The notes under the pieces: model-generated | The model's input: only the letters and a program-made list of their open reading frames with translations | Databases searched by the model: none | What the model was told of the DNA's origin: nothing | Program-made: the position numbers and the translations under genes | NCBI GenBank assembly: GCA_030147335.1 | Contig: JASKZZ010000348.1 | Location: 1 to 7,823, forward strand | DNA: 7,823 nucleotides | Origin: Herpetosiphonaceae bacterium | GTDB taxonomy: Bacteria > Chloroflexota > Chloroflexia > Chloroflexales > Kallotenuaceae | Direction of reading: 5' to 3' | Shown: in pieces, positions 1-7,635 of the stretch | Numbering within the stretch: position 1 is the stretch's first letter | How the letters are laid out: the number at the start of each line of letters is the position of its first letter

Positions 1-1602
1 TTCACGCGTGAACTTATGCGCTTTGAAGAGCGGCTGCACAACGCGTTGAGTGAACGGGAAGCGCAGTACCGCGCGATCTCCAACTTAACAGCCGATTACG
101 TTTATGCCTTGGATGTTGGTGTCGACCACACAGTGACAGCGCGATGGGTCACAGACGCTTTTACGCGGATCACAGGCTATACGTCTGCCGAGCTTGATGC
201 TATTGGTGGATGGTCGGCGCTTGTTCTTCCCGAAGACAGCAGCATCGTACAGGGACGGGCGGCCCGCGTTTTTGCCGGTCAACAGGATACCAGCGAGTTT
301 CGGATCATGACCAAGACCAACGAGGTACGCTGGCTGCGCGATTATGCACATCCCGAATGGGATACTATAGAAAATCGTGTTGTAAGCATTTTGGGAGCTG
401 CGCAAGACATCACTGCTCGTAAGGTAGCCGAAGAAGAACGCTTCATGATCGAGCGAAAGTTGCTAGACACGCAAAAGCTGGAAAGCCTGGGAGTATTGGC
501 TGGCGGTATTGCCCACGACTTTAACAACTTACTGGTAACAATTGTTGGCAACGCTGGTCTAGCACTACTGGATTTGTCGGCGGACTCGCCGGCGATTGAA
601 AGTTTGCATCATATTGAAATCGCGGCACAGCGTGCGGCGGATCTTACTCGACAATTGTTGGCGTATGCCGGAAAAGGAAAGATCGTTGTTCAGCCGGTAA
701 ACATCAACACATTGGTCACGGAAATGATCCAGCTGCTTCAGGCCGCTATTGCTAAAAATGTTGTGTTGCGCCTTAATCTCGCGCCGACCCTGCCCGTAAT
801 CGAAGCTGATGCAACGCAGATGCGTCAGATCATTATGAATTTAGTCATCAATGCCGCAGAAGCAGTTGGAACTCGTAGCGGAATTGTTTCGTTGACAACC
901 GGCGTGCAGTGGGCTGATGCCACCTACCTGGCCGACATCTCGCAGGCTTCGCCGCTAGCCGAAGGTAATTATGTCTACCTTGAAGTAGCCGACACCGGCA
1001 GCGGCATGGATGCGCAAACTCAGTCACGCATATTCGAGCCATTTTTTACCACAAAGTTTACCGGTCGTGGCCTTGGGCTGTCGGCAGTCCTCGGCATTGT
1101 CCGAGGACATCATGGCGCGCTTAAGCTGTACAGTGAGGTTGGCCAGGGTTCGACGTTCAAGGTGTTGTTTCCAAGTGCCGAGACAACGTCGGCAGCCCAA
1201 CATGCGGTTATTGAAACTGCGAGTACCTGGCGCGGACATGGAACTATTCTGGTCGTTGACGACGAGGCTGAGGTTCGGGCAACAGTGATGCGGATGCTTG
1301 AGCGGTGGGGCTTTGTTGTGCTTGCCGCTGAGGATGGTCGCAACGCCCTGGACATGGTTGCCGCACACGATAGCGAAATTGTGTGCGTGATCTTGGATCT
1401 GACCATGCCTCATCTAGGCGGCGCCGACACATATCGTCAGCTGCGGCGTATCAATCCCAAAATACGCGTCATCGTCATGAGCGGATATAACGAGCAAGAA
1501 GTATCAAGTTTATTTGCGGGCAAAGGAGTCGGTGACTTTTTGCAAAAGCCGTTTACGCCCACCGAGCTCCAAGTGAAGCTTAAGCGGCTGCTTGACTCAT
1601 AG
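1..1602 (+). CDS. Hybrid sensor histidine kinase with C-terminal receiver (5' partial)
   Basis: This encodes a cytoplasmic-type hybrid kinase that would autophosphorylate on histidine and pass phosphate to its own receiver. The frame is open from base 1. The first ATG (16) has no ribosome binding site, and the residues around it look like an inter-PAS linker, so the gene is cut by the window edge. Residues are counted from that ATG. A PAS fold spans about 14-140 and ends in the usual D-I-T-A-R. HisKA carries LAGGIAHDFNNLL with phospho-acceptor His167; the H-D-F-N-N form is typical of the NtrB-like/HPK4 class. HATPase_c has the N box (N275, N279), G1 box D326-T-G-S-G, F box EPFFTTK (341-347) and G2 box G350-R-G-L-G-L. 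The receiver spans about 409-528, with acidic D415/D416, phospho-acceptor D461, S489 and K511, so every catalytic residue is present. No transmembrane segment is visible in this part. The kinase class is secure; the signal is unknown. Confidence 0.95.
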   Translation, partial: FTRELMRFEERLHNALSEREAQYRAISNLTADYVYALDVGVDHTVTARWVTDAFTRITGYTSAELDAIGGWSALVLPEDSSIVQGRAARVFAGQQDTSEFRIMTKTNEVRWLRDYAHPEWDTIENRVVSILGAAQDITARKVAEEERFMIERKLLDTQKLESLGVLAGGIAHDFNNLLVTIVGNAGLALLDLSADSPAIESLHHIEIAAQRAADLTRQLLAYAGKGKIVVQPVNINTLVTEMIQLLQAAIAKNVVLRLNLAPTLPVIEADATQMRQIIMNLVINAAEAVGTRSGIVSLTTGVQWADATYLADISQASPLAEGNYVYLEVADTGSGMDAQTQSRIFEPFFTTKFTGRGLGLSAVLGIVRGHHGALKLYSEVGQGSTFKVLFPSAETTSAAQHAVIETASTWRGHGTILVVDDEAEVRATVMRMLERWGFVVLAAEDGRNALDMVAAHDSEIVCVILDLTMPHLGGADTYRQLRRINPKIRVIVMSGYNEQEVSSLFAGKGVGDFLQKPFTPTELQVKLKRLLDS

Positions 1603-1756
1603 GACTAGACGCACTGTTCGTGTCGTTATGCAACCGACAGACGCTTACGGGCGCTCACTAGGCCTTACGCTTATCTCGCATTAACGCAGTAACGAAGCAT
1701 AAATTGGATTAAGTCCCGATTTGTTTTAGTACCATCTGTCGGTGTGTTTAGCCTTT

Positions 1757-1771
1757 CACGCGTGTTATCAT
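1757..1771 (+). promoter_or_regulatory. Candidate operator palindrome and -10 element for the giant kinase
   Basis: CACGCGTG (1757-1764) is a perfect 8-bp palindrome. One base later lies TATCAT (1766-1771), one mismatch from the bacterial -10 consensus. No good -35 hexamer lies 16-18 nt upstream (the region reads GGTGTGTTTA), so a promoter here would need an activator or an alternative sigma factor. A dyad so close to the -10 would suit a regulator site. If transcription starts near 1778, the leader would be about 107 nt. This is inference from pattern alone. Confidence 0.25.
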
Positions 1772-1870
1772 TCCGCCACTAACCACGACGGGTCTGACCT
1801 CGCACATTCTGATTGTCACTGACAGTACACGTTTGTTGTTCCGCTAGCAACCCACGATTCCAAAGATCTG

Positions 1871-1875
1871 AAGGG
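1871..1875 (+). promoter_or_regulatory. Ribosome binding site that sets the start of the giant kinase
   Basis: AAGGG lies 9 nt before the ATG at 1885, a suitable Shine-Dalgarno distance. It supports ATG 1885 over the in-frame TTG at 1813, which lacks such a site. The residues after 1885 lead straight into the helix that normally precedes a GAF domain. Confidence 0.7.
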
Positions 1876-1884
1876 CGTACTCCC

Positions 1885-4800
1885 ATGAACACTGGCTTGT
1901 CTGCTCTTACGTTTGATCTGCAGCGCCTGGAAGCCTTGCGGCGCTTAAGGCTGCTGGATAGTGCACCGGAAGCAACGTTCGACCGCTTTACGCGACTTGC
2001 CGCGCGGCTGCTCCAAGCACCGATTGCGCTGATATCACTGGTTGAAGCCGACCGCGTGTTTTTCAAAAGTGCGCTTGGCCTACCAGAGCCGTGGGCATCC
2101 AGCCGCCAAACACCGTTATCGCACGCGTTTTGTCAACATACACTTGGCTCCCACGAACCACTTGTCATCGGAGACGCTCGTAATCATCCGCTCGTGTGCG
2201 ATAGCCTGGCTATTCCTGAGTTGGGCATAGTCTCCTACGTCGGCATCCCGTTGATTACCTCCGAGAATCATCAACTTGGCACTCTTTGCGTTATGGATCA
2301 GCAGTGCCGCAAGTGGGCAGAAGCCGACGTTGCGCTGCTGCAAGACCTGGCAGGATCAGTTGTCACCGAAATTGAGCTTCGCAACAGTATTCATCAACAC
2401 GAGACCGCCCGACGCGCGTTTCAACAGGAGCAATATCTTAATACCGCGTTACTGGATACTGCGAACGCATATGTACTCGTTGTTGATCAGGCCGGCCGCG
2501 TGGTTCGGCTGAGCCGGGCTTGTAAACGGATGCTTGGGTATAAGCCCATGGAACGACGGGACCTTCACGTGTGGGAGCTTGGGCTACAGCCGGAGGAATC
2601 CGCGTACACACAGCTGCTGTTTATGGAACAGCGCTTTCACGACATCCCAGCCGCGTTTCAACATACTGCCATCGCGCACGATGGCACTCATCATCAGATT
2701 GCTTGGTCAACAACCACGCTGTACGACGTGAGCGGCCAGCCCAATTATGTGCTCGCCATCGGCATCGACATCACCGATCGCGCCGAGGCTGAGACTATGG
2801 TGCAGCATCAACGAGATTTCGCGCTGCAAGTGCTGAACACAATGGGCCAAGGTCTGACCGTCACCAGCATAGATCAGGTCTTCGAGTATGTTAATCCGGC
2901 GTTTGCGCGGATGCTTGGCTATACAACGGAAGCGCTGATTGGGCGTTCTGGTCAGGAGCTTACCTTTCGGGAGGAACACAAAGCTCTATCCGCGCACGAC
3001 CACCAAATACCAGAGCAGCTTGCAACGGTTGAAACAACGCTGACACACTCCGACGGCCATCATGTCGACGCATTGGTGACGCGCGTGCCTCGGATGCGCG
3101 ACGGCTCCGTGATCGGTTCCATTACCGTTGTCAGCAACCTCACCGAACGACGGCGTGCAGAAGCGGCGCTGCGCGAAAGTGAAAGCAGGTTTCGTAGCGC
3201 ATTTTCGCGGTCACCGATCGGCATCGCATTGGTAGCACCTGATGGACGATGGCTTCAAGTTAATCAGCGACTATGCGATATTGTCGGCTACTCGGAACAA
3301 GAGCTTCTAGCAACATCATTTCAAGCAATTACATACAGCGACGACCTGAGTACCGATCTTGAGTATGTCCGGCAAATACTTGCGGGCGAGCGAGACGTGT
3401 ACGAGATGGAAAAGCGCTATGTTCACAAGCATGGCCATCTCGTATGGGCATTACTAAGCGTTGCATTGGTGCGCGACTCATCCAATCAACCGTTGTATTT
3501 CATATCACAAATCCAGGACATCTCAGAGCGCAAAGCAACGATTACAGCATTACATACCGCCCATCAGCGGCTCAACACGACGCTTGAAAGTATAACGGAT
3601 GCATTTTTTGCCGTTGACCATGATTGGCAGCTCACCTACCTGAACCGTCAGGCCGAACACTTGTTGGGCCGTCCCGATCGTATTTTGCTGGGACGGCCAA
3701 TATGGGAAGGTTTTTCGCACGCGGTTGGAAACGTTTTGTACAACGAATTGCAGGGCGTGATCACTCAAGGTGGCCAGGCGAAATTCGAGATTTATGACGA
3801 ACCGCGAAATCGTTGGCTTGATGTGCGCGCGTATCCCTCGCCGGATGGCATATCGGTATATTTGCACGATATTACCGAACGTAAACAAGCAGACAGCGCT
3901 TTACAGCGGCTGGCGGAACAGCGGCGAACGCTGCTTGATGTGTCGCATGTGATGTTCGCGACGCTAGCCGTTGACACCATTCCTGAGCGCGCCGTTCAAT
4001 CGTTGCGAGCACTGCTGCACTACGACACCTTTGGGCTGTACATGCTCGACGAGGCTGCAGGATTGCTTCGTCCGTTCGGCGATGTGGAAAGTGATCGGAG
4101 TTGGCTACAGCGCGAACGATGGCCGCTTCCAGTTGATGGGAGTATCAGTGGCAGTGTGGCACGAGCAGGAGTAGCAGAGCTGGCTAACAACGCGCATCGC
4201 GATCCGCGCTCCTGGTATCCCGAAGCCATCACACCTGTAAGTGAGCACTTGTTGAGCATGCCGATCAAGACAAAAGAGCGCACCTTTGGCGTGGCTAATA
4301 TAAGCCGGGCCTATCCTCCGTTTACCAGCGATGAGTTTGAGCTTGCGCAACTATTCGTGAGCTACCTTGCCTCAGCGCTGGAAAACGCGCAGTTGTACGC
4401 CACAAAGCAACGTCAAGCACAGGAACTGACTTTGCTGGATCAGGTACGTACGGCGCTTGCACGCGAGATTGACCTTCTTAGCTTATTTCGTGTTGTGGTT
4501 GAATCAATCACCGAATCGTTCGGCTACACTTTGGTTAGCCTGTACCTGCTTCAAGAGCAAACGCTGGTGCTGCAACACCAGGTCGGTTATACCTCGGTGC
4601 TTGAGCGCGTGCCGCTGGGAACCGGTGTCATGAGTCGTGTGGTTGAAAACGCGGAAGCGGTGCTGCTGGAAGATGTCAGCATCGACCCTGAGTTTTTAGA
4701 AGCAATGGACGGCATTATTTCCGAAGTCAGTGTTCCATTGGTCGATCAGGGCCGTGTTGTAGGAACGCTCAATGTTGAAAGTGCTCAAGGTCAACGGCTA

Positions 4801-7425
4801 GGCGTATCGGATCTGCGGCTGGTGCAGGCGATTGCCGAGCATGTTAACGTCGCTATTGGCCGAGCGCGATTGTACACTGCCGTCCGAGAACGCGAGCAGC
4901 AATATCGTTCTGTGGTTGACCATGTCAAGGAGGTTATTTTCCAAACCGACCGAGCAGGAAATTGGACGTTTCTAAATCCAGCCTGGACAGAAATAACGGG
5001 GTTTGCGGTTGATGAAACTCTTGGCCATGAGTTTTCCACGTTTGTTTATCCCGACGACCGACAGCGCGCTGTTGAGATATTCACCCTGCTACTGAATTGC
5101 CGGCAGAATGATTGCCGGTTGGAGCTACGCTATTTGACTAAAGCCGGCGGCATTCGCTGGATCGAGCTATATGCCCGTGCCACCTTCGATAATGGTGCCG
5201 CAGCAGGTATGGCGGGAACGTTGAACGATGTGACCGAGCGACATCAAGCCGAGGAAGCGATCCGTCAAGCAAATAATCAGCTCGAACGACGGGTTGACGA
5301 GCGGACACGTGAGCTATCGGTTGCCAATGAGCGGTTGCACGTCGAGCTTACCGAGCGGCAGCGGGCGGAAGAGGCGCTTGATGTGCGCCTGCGGCATGAA
5401 GCAGAAATTGCGGCTTGTTCACAAGCCTTGCTGGCAGGATCGCCATCGCTCGCAATACCACAAGCATTACAGCATTTGCTTGCCGCTTCCGAGGTTAGCC
5501 GCGTGTACATCTTTGAAAACTTTGTTGATCCGCACGATGGTCTTTGCAGCCGCCAAACCTACGAAGCTTGCGCGCCAGGCGTTCCCCCTGAGATAGAGAA
5601 TCCCGACCTACAGCATCTGCCTTATGCCGACGTACTACCGCGCTGGCGGGATCAGTTAGCGCAAAATGGACTCATTCATGGACTGGTAGAAACATTCCCA
5701 GCAGCAGAACGGGAAATCCTTGAACCGCAAGGTATTCGCGCAATCCTGGTGTTGCCAATCTGGGTTGGACAGGAATGGTACGGCTTTATCGGCTTCGACG
5801 ACACGTTAACAAGCAGGCTCTGGAGCGACGAGGACGTTCGGCTGCTGCGAACTGCCGCCGATATGATTGGCGTGTACCTTGAGCGTTGCCGCGCCGAGGA
5901 TGCCCTACGGGAAAGCGAAGAACGATTCCGTCAGGTGGCAGAGCATGTTAACGAGGTATTCTGGATTCTGGATGTCAAGAACGCACAGCTGCTCTATACC
6001 AGCCCAGCCTATGAAACAATTTGGGGCAGATCGTGTTCCGAGTTGTATAAGTCACCGTTGAGCTTAGTGGATACGGTGATTGCCGAAGATCAAGCACAGT
6101 TTCGGCACAACATCCAGCGCCAGTTAATGGGCGAGACTACCGAGGAAGAATATCGCATTCGGCGTCCTGATGGCTCAATCCGCTGGATCAGTCACCGCAG
6201 CTTTCCTATTCATGACGACCACAATCAAGTGTATCGCGTTGTTGGCGTTGCGCGTGACGCGACGTTGAGAAAGCAAACCGAAGAGTCAATCCGGCAGGCA
6301 GAGCAGCGCTACCGCGAGCTATTCGAGGACGCCCCGGCCATGTACGTGGTTACCGATGCAGCCACCGTCGGCCCGATCATTACTGACTGTAATGAGCAAT
6401 TTCTCACCACGCTCGGCTATTCGCGGGCCGAAGTTATCAACCGGCCAATCACTGACTTCTACTCCAACGATTCACAAGTCGCCTTTCAACGTGGCGCGTA
6501 TCAAAACGTATTGAAGGGCGAGTCGGTCGTGCAAGAACGGGAACTTGTAGCGCGCGACGGACGGCAGATCGCGTCACTGCTTCATGCACGCCCGGAGCTT
6601 GACGTGAACCATAATGTTCGCGGCACGCGGGCAATGTATATTGATATTACCGAACGCAACCGCATGGAAGCTATCCTGCGTGACAAGGAAGCGGTTGAAG
6701 AAGCTAATCGAGCAAAGAGTACATTCCTTGCCAACATGAGCCACGAGTTACGCACGCCGCTTACCGCTATTATCGGCTATAGCGAGTTGATAGCGGAAGC
6801 CCTCCCCGGTGCGCCGATTGAGCAGATCGGACGCGATCTGCAACGTATCCATAGCGCGGGTACTCATTTACTAAGTCTGATCAACGATATTTTGGATGTG
6901 TCAAAAATCGAAGCCGGCAGAATGGAAATGGTGCTTGAACCAATCCATGTTGGGCAGCTGCTTGATGATGTAGTGTACACAGTGCAGCCATTGATTCAGC
7001 AGCAGCAAAACGAACTTGTGGTACAGAATACGCTCACCCAGCAGATCATCACCAGTGATCTCACCCGTGTCCGTCAAATCATGATCAACCTGCTCAGTAA
7101 TGCAGCAAAATTTACTGATCGAGGACGCGTTACGCTGCTGGTTACCGAAGACAAAGCTACAGATGTTCCAATGATTCGTTTCGCTGTGCAGGACACCGGT
7201 ATTGGGCTGACACAAGAACAGATCGGCCGATTATTCCAAGCATTTACCCAGGCAGATAGCTCCATTACGCGTCGCTATGGCGGTACCGGCTTAGGACTCG
7301 CACTGTGTCGTCGTCTAAGTATCCTGCTTGGCGGAAACATCGAGGTTGAAAGTACGCCTGATGTTGGCTCAACCTTTACCGTTTCCTTGCCGCGACATGG
7401 CGCGGCACAAGAGCCAATGGGGTAG
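1885..7425 (+). CDS. Giant soluble multi-sensor histidine kinase (4 GAF, 7 PAS, HisKA, HATPase)
   Basis: This encodes a cytoplasmic sensor kinase of 1846 residues (roughly 205 kDa). Approximate order: GAF1 29-165; PAS1 186-302; PAS2 309-425; PAS3 429-550; PAS4 553-668; GAF2 688-838; GAF3 856-1000; PAS5 1003-1122; coiled coil 1120-1165 (LERRVDERTREL); GAF4 1170-1337; PAS6 1340-1465; PAS7 1469-1594; HisKA 1609-1677; HATPase_c 1720-1836. Most PAS modules end in a D-I-T-E-R-like motif (D295, D545, D662, D1115, D1587; N-L-T at 418; degenerate D-A-T-L-R at 1458). Catalytic residues are intact: phospho-acceptor His1620 in MSHELRTP (HPK1 type), N-box N1735/N1739, G1 box D1770-T-G-I-G-L, and G2 box G1800-T-G-L-G-L. 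There is no signal peptide, membrane helix or C-terminal receiver, so a separate response regulator is required. GAF2 and GAF3 contain no cysteine, which argues against covalent bilin binding there. The start is fixed by AAGGG at 1871. Ligands cannot be named from the sequence. Confidence 0.96.
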   Translation: MNTGLSALTFDLQRLEALRRLRLLDSAPEATFDRFTRLAARLLQAPIALISLVEADRVFFKSALGLPEPWASSRQTPLSHAFCQHTLGSHEPLVIGDARNHPLVCDSLAIPELGIVSYVGIPLITSENHQLGTLCVMDQQCRKWAEADVALLQDLAGSVVTEIELRNSIHQHETARRAFQQEQYLNTALLDTANAYVLVVDQAGRVVRLSRACKRMLGYKPMERRDLHVWELGLQPEESAYTQLLFMEQRFHDIPAAFQHTAIAHDGTHHQIAWSTTTLYDVSGQPNYVLAIGIDITDRAEAETMVQHQRDFALQVLNTMGQGLTVTSIDQVFEYVNPAFARMLGYTTEALIGRSGQELTFREEHKALSAHDHQIPEQLATVETTLTHSDGHHVDALVTRVPRMRDGSVIGSITVVSNLTERRRAEAALRESESRFRSAFSRSPIGIALVAPDGRWLQVNQRLCDIVGYSEQELLATSFQAITYSDDLSTDLEYVRQILAGERDVYEMEKRYVHKHGHLVWALLSVALVRDSSNQPLYFISQIQDISERKATITALHTAHQRLNTTLESITDAFFAVDHDWQLTYLNRQAEHLLGRPDRILLGRPIWEGFSHAVGNVLYNELQGVITQGGQAKFEIYDEPRNRWLDVRAYPSPDGISVYLHDITERKQADSALQRLAEQRRTLLDVSHVMFATLAVDTIPERAVQSLRALLHYDTFGLYMLDEAAGLLRPFGDVESDRSWLQRERWPLPVDGSISGSVARAGVAELANNAHRDPRSWYPEAITPVSEHLLSMPIKTKERTFGVANISRAYPPFTSDEFELAQLFVSYLASALENAQLYATKQRQAQELTLLDQVRTALAREIDLLSLFRVVVESITESFGYTLVSLYLLQEQTLVLQHQVGYTSVLERVPLGTGVMSRVVENAEAVLLEDVSIDPEFLEAMDGIISEVSVPLVDQGRVVGTLNVESAQGQRLGVSDLRLVQAIAEHVNVAIGRARLYTAVREREQQYRSVVDHVKEVIFQTDRAGNWTFLNPAWTEITGFAVDETLGHEFSTFVYPDDRQRAVEIFTLLLNCRQNDCRLELRYLTKAGGIRWIELYARATFDNGAAAGMAGTLNDVTERHQAEEAIRQANNQLERRVDERTRELSVANERLHVELTERQRAEEALDVRLRHEAEIAACSQALLAGSPSLAIPQALQHLLAASEVSRVYIFENFVDPHDGLCSRQTYEACAPGVPPEIENPDLQHLPYADVLPRWRDQLAQNGLIHGLVETFPAAEREILEPQGIRAILVLPIWVGQEWYGFIGFDDTLTSRLWSDEDVRLLRTAADMIGVYLERCRAEDALRESEERFRQVAEHVNEVFWILDVKNAQLLYTSPAYETIWGRSCSELYKSPLSLVDTVIAEDQAQFRHNIQRQLMGETTEEEYRIRRPDGSIRWISHRSFPIHDDHNQVYRVVGVARDATLRKQTEESIRQAEQRYRELFEDAPAMYVVTDAATVGPIITDCNEQFLTTLGYSRAEVINRPITDFYSNDSQVAFQRGAYQNVLKGESVVQERELVARDGRQIASLLHARPELDVNHNVRGTRAMYIDITERNRMEAILRDKEAVEEANRAKSTFLANMSHELRTPLTAIIGYSELIAEALPGAPIEQIGRDLQRIHSAGTHLLSLINDILDVSKIEAGRMEMVLEPIHVGQLLDDVVYTVQPLIQQQQNELVVQNTLTQQIITSDLTRVRQIMINLLSNAAKFTDRGRVTLLVTEDKATDVPMIRFAVQDTGIGLTQEQIGRLFQAFTQADSSITRRYGGTGLGLALCRRLSILLGGNIEVESTPDVGSTFTVSLPRHGAAQEPMG

Positions 7426-7493
7426 ATAAATAATGAGTACGCGAGGTGCTGATCTTCAAACCGTTTACGCAGCCGACCAACAAATGAATAAAC

Positions 7494-7530
7494 ACAACAC
7501 ACGAGCAGCATACAACTGCTCGTGTGTTGT
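7494..7530. terminator. Perfect 15-bp hairpin after the giant kinase, probable terminator
   Basis: Positions 7494-7508 (ACAACACACGAGCAG) pair perfectly with 7516-7530, leaving a 7-nt loop (7509-7515). It lies 68 nt after the kinase stop codon and before the lipoprotein gene, the expected place for a terminator. On the + strand the stem is followed by TGGAACC, not a T-run, so it is not a textbook intrinsic terminator. It may act as a U-less terminator or as a 3'-end stabilising stem. On the - strand the stem is followed by a moderately T-rich stretch (GTTTATTCATTTGTT), but no - strand gene is visible to use it. Confidence 0.6.
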
Positions 7531-7558
7531 TGGAACCTAGAAGTTAATCACGTGCAAT
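7530..7558 (+). promoter_or_regulatory. Weak candidate promoter for the lipoprotein gene
   Basis: TTGGAA (7530-7535) and TGCAAT (7553-7558) are separated by exactly 17 nt, each matching four of six consensus bases. The position, just after the hairpin and about 80 nt before the lipoprotein start, is sensible for an independent transcription unit. A CACGTG palindrome (7549-7554) overlaps the -10 element. Matches this weak occur often by chance, so this is only a candidate. Confidence 0.22.
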
Positions 7559-7621
7559 ACAAACTAGGAACTAGAACCGGCAAGCAATCGTCTGTACGCT
7601 AGAAGAACATCACCGGCAACC

Positions 7622-7626
7622 AGGAG
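7622..7626 (+). promoter_or_regulatory. Ribosome binding site of the lipoprotein gene
   Basis: AGGAG ends 9 nt before ATG 7636. This strong Shine-Dalgarno match fixes the start of a reading frame that is cut by the right edge and would otherwise be too short to trust. Confidence 0.75.
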
Positions 7627-7635
7627 CAAAAACTC

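Larger units (their letters stand above)
1603..1884. other. Intergenic region between the two kinase genes
   Basis: This is 282 nt with no convincing gene. The frame of the downstream kinase stays open back to a TTG at 1813, but those 24 codons resemble no sensor-domain sequence and have no ribosome binding site. I see no clear hairpin plus T-run ending the upstream gene. Visible elements are the palindrome CACGCGTG (1757-1764) next to TATCAT (1766-1771), the short dyad TGTCA-C-TGACA (1815-1825), and a 9-bp inverted repeat pair, ACCGACAGA (1633-1641) and TCTGTCGGT (1735-1743). The gap is long enough for the second kinase to have its own promoter. Confidence 0.7.

Noticed and set aside
16..18. 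ATG 16 as the true start of the first kinase
   Set aside because: No ribosome binding site precedes it, the frame is open to base 1, and the surrounding residues (FTRELMRFEERL) look like a linker inside a longer multi-sensor protein.
1024..1413. Open frame of 129 codons on the - strand inside the first kinase
   Set aside because: It lies wholly antisense to the intact HATPase and receiver coding sequence and has no domain-like pattern. It is a shadow of the real gene.
1813..1884. Upstream in-frame extension of the giant kinase from TTG 1813
   Set aside because: No ribosome binding site and no sensor-like sequence in the 24 codons. ATG 1885 has AAGGG at the right distance and leads directly into the pre-GAF helix.
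3550..3888. Open frame of 112 codons on the - strand inside the giant kinase
   Set aside because: It is antisense to the PAS4 coding region, which is clearly real, and its sequence shows no recognisable protein pattern.
4000..4885. GAF2 and GAF3 as phytochrome-like bilin-binding domains
   Set aside because: Neither domain contains a cysteine to attach a bilin, and the typical phytochrome GAF signature is not seen.
3160..5935. Possible recent duplication of PAS modules (LRESESRFR at PAS3, LRESEERFR at PAS6)
   Set aside because: Similarity is confined to the common PAS-linker motif. The modules differ beyond it and their DNA does not match over any long stretch.
7275..7511. Open frame on the - strand crossing the kinase 3' end into the hairpin
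   Set aside because: Most of it overlaps the HATPase coding sequence in antisense, its start lies beyond the loop in the hairpin's repeated stem, and the product is unrecognisable.
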